The notes below the pieces were generated by a model. That model searched no databases, was not told the DNA's origin, and saw only the letters and a program-made list of their open reading frames with translations. From an uncultured Ruminococcus sp. (GTDB lineage Bacteria; Bacillota; Clostridia; Oscillospirales; Ruminococcaceae), in assembly GCA_946186215.1 (NCBI GenBank), contig CAMHMM010000158.1, positions 1 through 5,312 of the forward strand: DNA of 5,312 bases, given 5' to 3'. Positions 1 through 5,312 of the stretch are shown piece after piece (the first letter of the stretch is position 1; every line of letters begins with the position of its first letter). Position numbers and translations under genes: made by a program.

Positions 1-900
1 CATAGCGCTCTTGCGGTCTATGCAGCCCTCTCCGGTAACTACGATATCCGCAGACTGTATTGCCTTGTCTATGCCAGAGGTGCGTATCGCAACATCTATA
101 CCGTGGACTATTTCACCGTTCAGAAAGGCGGTAAGAGCAAAGCCCAGTCCGCCCGCAGCACCTGTTCCGGGAATGTTTTCAGAGGCCTCGGGATGTATCT
201 TATGAGTGACCTGTGCAAGTCTTCTCAGGTTCTCTTCATGTATGGGCAGGGACGATGAGGGTGCGCCCTTCTGTGATGCGAACACATAGCTGGCTCCGTT
301 TGAGCCGAGCAGGGGATTTTCCACATCGCAGGCGATGTAGAATGCGCACTTGTCAAGGTCTGCCAGCTTTTGAGAATCATCTATCGAATAAAGCTCTGCC
401 AGTCCTCTTGAACCGTAGGGTATCTGCTCGCCATTTTTGTCGAGGAGCCTGAAGCCCAGCGCCTGCAGGCAGCCTGCGCCGCCGTCATTGGTGGCGCTTC
501 CGCCAAGACCTATTATGAATGTGCGTATGCCGCTTTTTACCGCATCCGCGATCATCTCGCCCACGCCATAGGTGGTCGTTCTCATGGGATCGCGTTCGGA
601 ATCCTTTAAAAGTGTGAGCCCTGCTGCGGCAGCCATTTCTATAACAGCGGTATCACCGTAAACTATGGCATATCTGGCGTTTATTTTCCTGCCAAGCGGA
701 TCGCTTACCTCCACATCGCGGTAAGTGCCGTCGAGAACATCCGCAAGCACCTGTGTTATACCCTCGCCGCCGTCTGAAACGGGGTAGACTGTGGTAACGG
801 CATGGGGCATGACACGGCGTATGCCCTCTGCTGCAGCCTTGCCTGCCTCTGCTGACGAAAGACTGCCCTTGAACGAATCTATGGCAATTACTATATTCAT
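1..900 (-). CDS. Glycerate kinase, GlxK/GarK family (partial, C-terminus beyond the window)
   Basis: Phosphorylates D-glycerate with ATP in the cytoplasm. Characterised enzymes of this family (Pfam Gly_kinase; E. coli GarK and GlxK) form 2-phosphoglycerate, which enters lower glycolysis. The reading frame is open from the ATG at 898-900 to the left edge, giving 300 residues. Family members are about 380 residues, so roughly 80 C-terminal residues are missing. Family motifs seen: N-terminal MNIVIAIDSFKGSLS; SDGGEG at 42-47; GLGGSATNDGGAG at 131-143; CDVENPLLGSNGA at 191-203; QKGA at 210-213; PGTGAAGGLG at 244-253; TGEGCIDRKS at 289-298. The start is well supported: a GGGAG ribosome binding site lies at 909-913, inside the last codons of glpK, and the ATG overlaps the glpK TGA as ATGA. 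Co-expression and probably translational coupling with glpK follow from this. Whether 2- or 3-phosphoglycerate is made cannot be told from the sequence. The family call is secure. Confidence 0.95.
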   Translation of the reverse strand, partial: MNIVIAIDSFKGSLSSAEAGKAAAEGIRRVMPHAVTTVYPVSDGGEGITQVLADVLDGTYRDVEVSDPLGRKINARYAIVYGDTAVIEMAAAAGLTLLKDSERDPMRTTTYGVGEMIADAVKSGIRTFIIGLGGSATNDGGAGCLQALGFRLLDKNGEQIPYGSRGLAELYSIDDSQKLADLDKCAFYIACDVENPLLGSNGASYVFASQKGAPSSSLPIHEENLRRLAQVTHKIHPEASENIPGTGAAGGLGFALTAFLNGEIVHGIDVAIRTSGIDKAIQSADIVVTGEGCIDRKSAM

Positions 901-2393
901 TGATCTTTCTCCCAATTTCTTGTATACTCCACTGCCTTGTGCCAGCGTGAGAGCTTTCTTTCCCTTTCCGCAGAGCTTATCTGCGGTGAGAATATCCTGT
1001 CTGTGCGGATATTTCCCAGTATCTCTTCCCTGTCATTCCAGAACCCCACAGCAAGCCCCGCAAGATATGCAGCACCCGCCGCGGTTGTTTCTATGCATTC
1101 GGGGCGCACTACATCCGCATCTATGATATCCGCCTGCATCTGCATGAGCAGTTCATTTGAGGATGCGCCTCCATCGACCTTTAAGGATCTGAGCCTGCCG
1201 TTAAAATCCGCTTCCATGGCACTAAGCACATCACAGGTCTGGAATGCCAGTGATTCAAGCACCGCGCGGATGATGTGATATTTATTCACGCCTCTTGAAA
1301 GGCCTACTATCGCGCCTCTTGCATATGGATCCCAGTATGGGGCACCGAGCCCGGTGAACGCTGGGACTACATAGCAGCCGTTGGTGTCGTGAACTTTCCT
1401 TGCGAAAAACTCCGAATCTGCGGCGCTGTCCAGGATCCTGAGCTCATCCCTGAGCCACTGTATGGCAGAGCCCGCTACGAAGACCGAGCCTTCAAGGGCG
1501 TATTCCACTTTGCCGTCTATACCCCACGCGACTGATGCAACAAGGCCGTTTCGTGAGAAAACAGGCTTATCACCTGTGTTCATCAGAAGAAAGCAGCCCG
1601 TACCGTAGGTGTTCTTAACCTCGCCCGGTGCAAAGCAGCCCTGTCCGAACAGTGCCGCCTGCTGATCGCCTGCAGCACCTGCGATGCTGATACTGCCGCC
1701 GAAAAGCGCTGCATCTGTCTGGCCGTAAACAAAGCTGGACGGACACACGCGGGGAAGCATAGAGGAGGGGATATCGAGCTCCCGAAGGATATCTTCATCC
1801 CATTCAAGTGTGTTTATATTGAAAAGCATCGTTCTTGATGCGTTGGAATAGTCGGTAACATGGACCTTTCCACCGGTGAGCTTCCATATGAGCCATGTAT
1901 CCACCGTGCCGAAAAGCAGCTCGCCTCTGTCGGCCTTTTCCCTTGCGCCGTCAACATTGCGGAGTATCCACTGTATTTTTGTGGCAGAAAAATACGGATC
2001 TATAATAAGTCCCGTCTTCTGTCGTATAATATCGGCATTCCCGCTCTGTGAAAGACCGACGCATATATCGGCCGTGCGTCTGTCCTGCCAAACGATGGCA
2101 TTATACACGGGCTCACCTGTGGTTTTATCCCACACGATGGTGGTCTCACGCTGATTTGTTATGCCTATGGCAGCGATATCGGAGGCTTTTGCGCCTATAC
2201 GCGCCATTGCTTCGGATATCACCGAATACTGGGTGAGCCATATCTCCTGTGCGTCATGCTCCACCATTCCGGACTGCGGGAAATACTGCGTGAATTCCTT
2301 TTGTGCAACTGAGCGGATGTCACCTTTTCTGTCAAAAATAATGCAGCGGCTGGAGGTGGTCCCAGCGTCCAGCGCCATTATATATTCCTTCAT
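897..2393 (-). CDS. glpK: Glycerol kinase
   Basis: Cytoplasmic FGGY-family kinase that converts glycerol and ATP to sn-glycerol 3-phosphate, trapping glycerol for glycolysis or lipid synthesis. The 498 residues match the usual length of about 500. Seen: N-terminal phosphate-binding ALDAGTTSSR at 7-16; glycerol-contact residues Arg82-Glu83 (in NQRET), Tyr134 (in DPYFSATK) and Asp243-Gln244 (in AGDQQAALFGQ), assigned by comparison with E. coli GlpK; first FGGY signature around 135-147; second signature around 360-384 (AIVGLSRGVN onward); GAPYWDPYARG at 350-360; nucleotide-site DGGAS at 407-411. Translation starts at the ATG at 2391-2393 rather than at Met6, because GGGAG at 2400-2404 sits 6 nt upstream. 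The gene follows the hydrolase by 12 bp and overlaps the glycerate kinase by 4 bp. The histidine that HPr phosphorylates in Bacillus and Enterococcus GlpK appears to be absent: the segment around 224-233 reads GQTDAALFGG. No glpF or glpD is visible here. Identification is secure. Confidence 0.98.
   Translation of the reverse strand: MKEYIMALDAGTTSSRCIIFDRKGDIRSVAQKEFTQYFPQSGMVEHDAQEIWLTQYSVISEAMARIGAKASDIAAIGITNQRETTIVWDKTTGEPVYNAIVWQDRRTADICVGLSQSGNADIIRQKTGLIIDPYFSATKIQWILRNVDGAREKADRGELLFGTVDTWLIWKLTGGKVHVTDYSNASRTMLFNINTLEWDEDILRELDIPSSMLPRVCPSSFVYGQTDAALFGGSISIAGAAGDQQAALFGQGCFAPGEVKNTYGTGCFLLMNTGDKPVFSRNGLVASVAWGIDGKVEYALEGSVFVAGSAIQWLRDELRILDSAADSEFFARKVHDTNGCYVVPAFTGLGAPYWDPYARGAIVGLSRGVNKYHIIRAVLESLAFQTCDVLSAMEADFNGRLRSLKVDGGASSNELLMQMQADIIDADVVRPECIETTAAGAAYLAGLAVGFWNDREEILGNIRTDRIFSPQISSAERERKLSRWHKAVEYTRNWEKDQ
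909..913 (-). promoter_or_regulatory. Ribosome binding site of glycerate kinase, inside the glpK 3' end
   Basis: GGGAG on the minus strand, 8 nt before the ATG at 898-900. It is embedded in the last codons of glpK (Trp494-Glu495). Together with the ATGA overlap this suggests coupled translation of the two kinases. Confidence 0.75.
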
Positions 2394-2399
2394 AAATAT

Positions 2400-2404
2400 C
2401 TCCC
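2400..2404 (-). promoter_or_regulatory. Ribosome binding site of glpK
   Basis: GGGAG on the minus strand, 6 nt before the ATG at 2391-2393, within the 12-bp gap after the hydrolase stop codon. It decides the start in favour of Met1 over the second in-frame ATG (Met6). Confidence 0.8.
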
Positions 2405-2405
2405 G

Positions 2406-2963
2406 TCAGGGCGTGTCTTTGAGTATCTCCTTTGTTTTTGCGAGTACATCGGAAAGATAACTGAGATCGACGGCGTTATCGCCTGTTTCAATTGAATGGT
2501 TCGCATTTTCGTAAAGGTGCAGCGGCACATTATGTTCCGCACAGAGCTTTTTTATGTTTGCCGTATCAGCCCACTGGTCGGAGGTGCCGTGAAAGAAAAC
2601 GCATCCTTCTGTCTGGTATTCAAAATCAAATTCAAGCGGTGTATACATTATGCATTCCGCGTTTATGCTGTGCTTTTCCCTGTACATCAGGGCAGCTGCC
2701 GTGCCGATGCTCTTTCCTATGAAAACGATCCTGTCGTAGTCTGTGAATGTGATGCTTTCAAGCTGCTCCTCGCTTTGCATAAGTGCGTGGTCAGCGGCGC
2801 TGCACATTTTTTCGTCATTGCCTTTGGAACTTTTGTCAAAACCGGAAAATGAGAGCCTTACCGTATCATACCCCATTTTAGCTGCAAGCTTTGAAGAGTA
2901 ATACATCAGCGGCTTGTCACAGTTATAGCCTATCCCGGGAAACAGCACACAAAGCTTTTTCAT
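2406..2963 (-). CDS. Small alpha/beta hydrolase (putative esterase)
   Basis: A 185-residue protein with the compact alpha/beta-hydrolase layout. Strand-and-loop KLCVLFPGIGYN near the N-terminus looks like the first beta strand followed by an oxyanion loop. The nucleophile elbow is FIGKSIGTAA, with the GxSxG serine at Ser85. HGTSDQWAD at 125-133 offers the acid (Asp129, or Asp133), and ENANHSIE holds the likely catalytic His156. All three triad members are in the expected order and spacing, so the protein is probably active. No signal peptide or membrane segment is visible, so it should act in the cytoplasm on a small substrate. The substrate is unknown. Its position 12 bp before glpK makes a glycerol ester or a related acylated compound an attractive guess, but this is inference only. 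The ATG at 2961-2963 is supported by AGAGG at 2970-2974, 6 nt upstream. Fold confidence is high and function is unassigned. Confidence 0.88.
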   Translation of the reverse strand: MKKLCVLFPGIGYNCDKPLMYYSSKLAAKMGYDTVRLSFSGFDKSSKGNDEKMCSAADHALMQSEEQLESITFTDYDRIVFIGKSIGTAAALMYREKHSINAECIMYTPLEFDFEYQTEGCVFFHGTSDQWADTANIKKLCAEHNVPLHLYENANHSIETGDNAVDLSYLSDVLAKTKEILKDTP

Positions 2964-2969
2964 ATGCTA

Positions 2970-2974
2970 CCTCT
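2970..2974 (-). promoter_or_regulatory. Ribosome binding site of the hydrolase gene
   Basis: On the minus strand AGAGG stands 6 nt before the ATG at 2961-2963 and fixes that start. The same five bases occur in the proximal arm of the upstream hairpin, and their complement occurs in its distal arm, so this site could be masked by an alternative RNA fold. Confidence 0.75.
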
Positions 2975-2991
2975 TTTCGCAGTCCGCACTA

Positions 2992-3024
2992 AGCGGAGAG
3001 GCATCCGGCAGAAGCCTCTCCGCT
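2992..3024 (-). promoter_or_regulatory. Intergenic hairpin between the sensor and hydrolase genes
   Basis: A perfect 11-bp inverted repeat (AGCGGAGAGGC at 2992-3002, its complement GCCTCTCCGCT at 3014-3024) encloses an 11-nt loop. It lies 6 nt after the stop codon of the sensor gene in transcription order. A terminator would be expected here, but the minus-strand sequence after the stem is TTAGTGCGG, without a U-tract, so strong intrinsic termination is unlikely. It may instead be a weak or partial terminator, an RNA-processing or stability element, or a switch affecting the hydrolase. The distal arm contains CCTCT, which is complementary to the hydrolase ribosome binding site AGAGG. The stem itself is certain; its role is not. 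Confidence 0.55.
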
Positions 3025-3030
3025 CTTTGA

Positions 3031-5277
3031 TCAAAGCGCATTTTTGTTTGCAAGGATACGCTCGCAGGCCTGCTCGATGGCAATATCGAGGTCTGCCCTG
3101 TCATGGAGCTTTTTCTCCGCAAGCCCGATGGATATGCCGAATTTGTAGGGCTTCATCTTGGAAACATTGAAGTCTGAGATAAAACGATCCTTGCGGCGCA
3201 CCACATCATCAACCGATATTATCTGGGATTTGCGGATCACTGCAACAAATTCTCCGCCGCCCATCCTGCCGATGAGGGCATTCTTTCCGAATGCGTGGCG
3301 CAGACAGTCGGATGTGAGCTTGATGGTGAAGTCGCCCTGGAAATGGCCGTAGGAATTGTTTATGGATTTAAGATCGTCAGTATCGGTGTAGCAGACGACA
3401 AAATCATCCTCCCAGGCGTTTGTGTTTTCTATAAGCTCCTCTGCGGCAAGGTAGAAGCCGCGGCGGTTGTATACTCTTGTAAGGTCATCCGTGCGTGACT
3501 GGTTTTCAAGCTCGGAATTCCTGTCGTTTACATCAACGAGAAGTCCGTTGAGCTCCTGGAGCATATTCAGCGTGCGTACTGCGGAGCTCAGCTGATATGT
3601 TACCAGCTCGATCTCTCTGAAAAAGCTGTCGTTTTCAGGCTCGAACAGTGCAAGACCGTATTGTGTTGATGCAGAAAAGAGCACCGTGGCAATGAGTATC
3701 CTCGGTCTGTCGGAAACGAGGAAGCTGTTCTTGAACACCTCGTTGGTGAACATCTTCTGTTCGTTTTCGGGAACGGAAACAACATTCGCACCGTAGCTGT
3801 AGGACTTGAAGAGCCACATCACATCATCAGGGAAATCAAAGCCGAAATTATGGATAACAGGCTTGCTCAGAACATAAAGATAGCTTGTTACCGAGCCGAT
3901 GTTGCACAGCCTTTTCAGGATATCGGCATAGCTGCTGCGAAGATTGAGGCCGACTGTCAGCGAATCCCTTATGAATATATTTTCAAGATGGGAGCGGTCG
4001 AGTGTACCGATCTTATCAGTGGTCTTCTTTCGTGTAAAGGATTTTTTGAGGATATCATATATCTCTCGTACCATTGCGATGTTTTCGGGCCTGCAGCATC
4101 TGATTAACCACAAATATGCCACTTCGTGGATGGCGTACATCCTTGAAAGGCCTTTGAGCACATACAGGTCTGAGGTGAGAAGGTGATGCACCTTTTCGAG
4201 AATGATATTCTTTGTGTTTTCGTCGGCAATGTTCTTGACAAAGGAATCGTCGATAAAATCCAGAAAATCCGAAAAGGCATCGTAAAGGCGCTCTTTTGTT
4301 GCCAGATCTGGCAGGTTGAGCTTTATATATTCCTTCAGGCGTTCCTTCATATCATCGGGAGTGCCCTCAAAAAGATCAGCCGGAGTCTGCAGAGCATTCA
4401 TTCCGTTAAAGCAGGAATGTCTCGGCACGAACTCTGTCTCAACGGTATTTATGGGGTACGGGGTGTTTTCAAGATGGCTCACCGTCTTTTTAACGGCGAT
4501 ATTTCCCATGAGCCTTGCATCCGCTCTTACGGTGGCAAGAGGCGGTTCCATGTTTATCGCAGCAGGATGATCGTCAAAGCCTACTACGGCGATATCCTTG
4601 CCGATCTCTGTCCCGCGCTTTTCAAGTACTTCGTAAAGCACCTGTGCGATAACATCATTTACACAGACTATTGCATCAAGATCGGGACATTCATTCAAAA
4701 AGGCTTCCGCATCCTTGCCGCTGTCGTATGAGATGCCGCAGAAGCGGACATATTTTTCGTCGTATGCTATGCCGTTCTTTTCAAGACCTTCACGGTATGC
4801 GTCGTGCCTTTCAGCGCAGTCCACATTGTCGGGATGGCCTGCAAGCAGACCGATCTTTCTGCGCCCCTGAGCTACAAGAAAATCTATTGCGGAGATTATG
4901 CCGGGCTTGTTGTCAAAGACAAGATGCTCGTAATTCCCGACCTTTGAGGCAACGCAGAGAACATGAGTGTCCCTGAAGGTCTTCAGGAACTTTTCAATGT
5001 CGGATGTCTGCGATGAATAGGCAATAGTGCCCATAGCGGCAATGACATAGTCAAAGTGAGCCTGGGCTGCGTATTTGAACAGTACATTGTACTGATAGTC
5101 ATAATCCTTATCGAAAGAATAGTCCGGGGAAATAGCGCCTACATAGTTTCCGGGAATGATGGTAAGGTTCACATCCATCTGCTTTGCGGCATCCATTGCG
5201 CCCTTGGCCAGCTCACTGCTGAAAAAATCAGTTATTTTTGCAACGAGCAGGCATATATTGTGTCTCTTTTTATTCAT
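3031..5277 (-). CDS. LacI-type sensor domain fused to a degenerate GGDEF domain, no DNA-binding domain
   Basis: A soluble signalling protein. Numbering is from the GTG at 5289; the annotated ATG at 5275-5277 is residue 5, giving 748 residues. Residues about 10-294 form a LacI/GalR-like periplasmic-binding fold: NICLLVAK opening, RRKIGLLAGHPDNV at 143-156, CVNDVIA at 209-215, VGFDDHPAA at 236-244, and the typical LacI end FVPRHSCF at 287-294. The usual N-terminal helix-turn-helix is missing. Residues 300-440 look helical, 445-575 look GAF-like, and 560-600 form a signalling helix. The GGDEF domain (about 598-752) begins RTDDLTRVYNRRGF. Compared with PleD, the metal-site Asp636, Lys641, Asn644 and Asp653 are kept, but the signature is GGGEF (677-681), so the third acidic residue is Gly679. 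The RxxD inhibitory site is absent, and the C-terminal Lys/GRN motif is not recognisable. No membrane segment or signal peptide is seen. An in-frame TAA at 5299-5301 limits the start. Neither start has a clear ribosome binding site. ATG is preferred because its MNKKRHN start abuts the first strand. Confidence 0.9.
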   Translation of the reverse strand: MNKKRHNICLLVAKITDFFSSELAKGAMDAAKQMDVNLTIIPGNYVGAISPDYSFDKDYDYQYNVLFKYAAQAHFDYVIAAMGTIAYSSQTSDIEKFLKTFRDTHVLCVASKVGNYEHLVFDNKPGIISAIDFLVAQGRRKIGLLAGHPDNVDCAERHDAYREGLEKNGIAYDEKYVRFCGISYDSGKDAEAFLNECPDLDAIVCVNDVIAQVLYEVLEKRGTEIGKDIAVVGFDDHPAAINMEPPLATVRADARLMGNIAVKKTVSHLENTPYPINTVETEFVPRHSCFNGMNALQTPADLFEGTPDDMKERLKEYIKLNLPDLATKERLYDAFSDFLDFIDDSFVKNIADENTKNIILEKVHHLLTSDLYVLKGLSRMYAIHEVAYLWLIRCCRPENIAMVREIYDILKKSFTRKKTTDKIGTLDRSHLENIFIRDSLTVGLNLRSSYADILKRLCNIGSVTSYLYVLSKPVIHNFGFDFPDDVMWLFKSYSYGANVVSVPENEQKMFTNEVFKNSFLVSDRPRILIATVLFSASTQYGLALFEPENDSFFREIELVTYQLSSAVRTLNMLQELNGLLVDVNDRNSELENQSRTDDLTRVYNRRGFYLAAEELIENTNAWEDDFVVCYTDTDDLKSINNSYGHFQGDFTIKLTSDCLRHAFGKNALIGRMGGGEFVAVIRKSQIISVDDVVRRKDRFISDFNVSKMKPYKFGISIGLAEKKLHDRADLDIAIEQACERILANKNAL

Positions 5278-5312
5278 TGCGGAAAACACATCTGAATATT
5301 ATCAACGGAATA

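Noticed and set aside
791..1126. 111-codon open frame on the plus strand
   Set aside because: Antisense across the glpK/glycerate kinase junction; the opposite strand encodes clear conserved motifs in both genes.
1583..1807. 74-codon open frame on the minus strand
   Set aside because: An alternative frame within glpK; the glpK frame carries the conserved FGGY motifs at this position.
2496..2852. 118-codon open frame on the plus strand
   Set aside because: Antisense to the alpha/beta hydrolase, whose catalytic motifs are evident; no family resemblance in the plus-strand product.
2992..3024. Canonical rho-independent terminator after the sensor gene
   Set aside because: The stem is perfect but is not followed by a U-tract on the minus strand, and no plus-strand gene needs a terminator here; kept only as a hairpin of uncertain role.
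3026..3035. Palindrome TTTGATCAAA as an operator
   Set aside because: Ten bases only, overlaps the sensor stop codon and abuts the hairpin; no second copy seen and no promoter beside it, so it is most likely chance.
4183..4731. 182-codon open frame on the plus strand
   Set aside because: It lies wholly antisense to the LacI-like sensor gene, shows no recognisable domain and has compositional features of a shadow frame (rich in Cys, His, Arg and Ile).
5298..5303. GATAAT as a -10 promoter element
   Set aside because: No -35 partner can be seen because the window ends 9 bases further upstream; too little sequence to call a promoter.

Overview
The window looks like a chromosomal segment from a Gram-positive anaerobe of the class Clostridia, possibly a Ruminococcus-like gut or rumen bacterium. 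This is an inference. It rests on moderate G+C, frequent ATA (Ile) and AGG/AGA (Arg) codons, AGAGG/GGGAG-type ribosome binding sites with 6-8 nt spacing, and a LacI-sensor/GGDEF protein architecture that I associate with these bacteria. All four supported genes are on the minus strand and read from right to left. Coding density is very high and there are no RNA genes, mobile elements, CRISPR arrays or large gaps.

Layout in transcription order. (1) 5277 (or 5289) to 3031: a soluble signalling protein of about 750 residues. It has a LacI/GalR-type sugar-sensor domain without a helix-turn-helix, then a long helical and GAF-like middle, then a C-terminal GGDEF domain whose signature reads GGGEF. 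(2) A 67-bp gap (2964-3030) with a perfect 11-bp inverted repeat. (3) 2963 to 2406: a 185-residue alpha/beta hydrolase with a recognisable Ser-Asp-His triad. (4) 2393 to 897: a full-length glycerol kinase, GlpK, 12 bp behind the hydrolase. (5) 900 to the left edge: a glycerate kinase of the GlxK/GarK family that overlaps glpK by 4 bp (ATGA) and runs off the window with about four fifths present.

The last three genes are packed like an operon (12-bp gap, then a 4-bp overlap), each with its own ribosome binding site. GlpK makes glycerol 3-phosphate from glycerol, and glycerate kinase makes phosphoglycerate from glycerate, so both feed three-carbon compounds into lower glycolysis. The hydrolase could release such a compound from an ester, but that is only suggested by its position. 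The sensor/GGDEF protein lies upstream in the same direction and may be co-transcribed. Its GGDEF active site is degenerate and the I-site motif is absent, so it may be a ligand or nucleotide sensor rather than an active diguanylate cyclase.

I see no clearly undescribed system. The points most worth a second look are the degenerate LacI-sensor/GGDEF protein beside triose-kinase genes, the small hydrolase placed in front of glpK, and the intergenic hairpin whose distal arm could alternatively pair with the hydrolase ribosome binding site.
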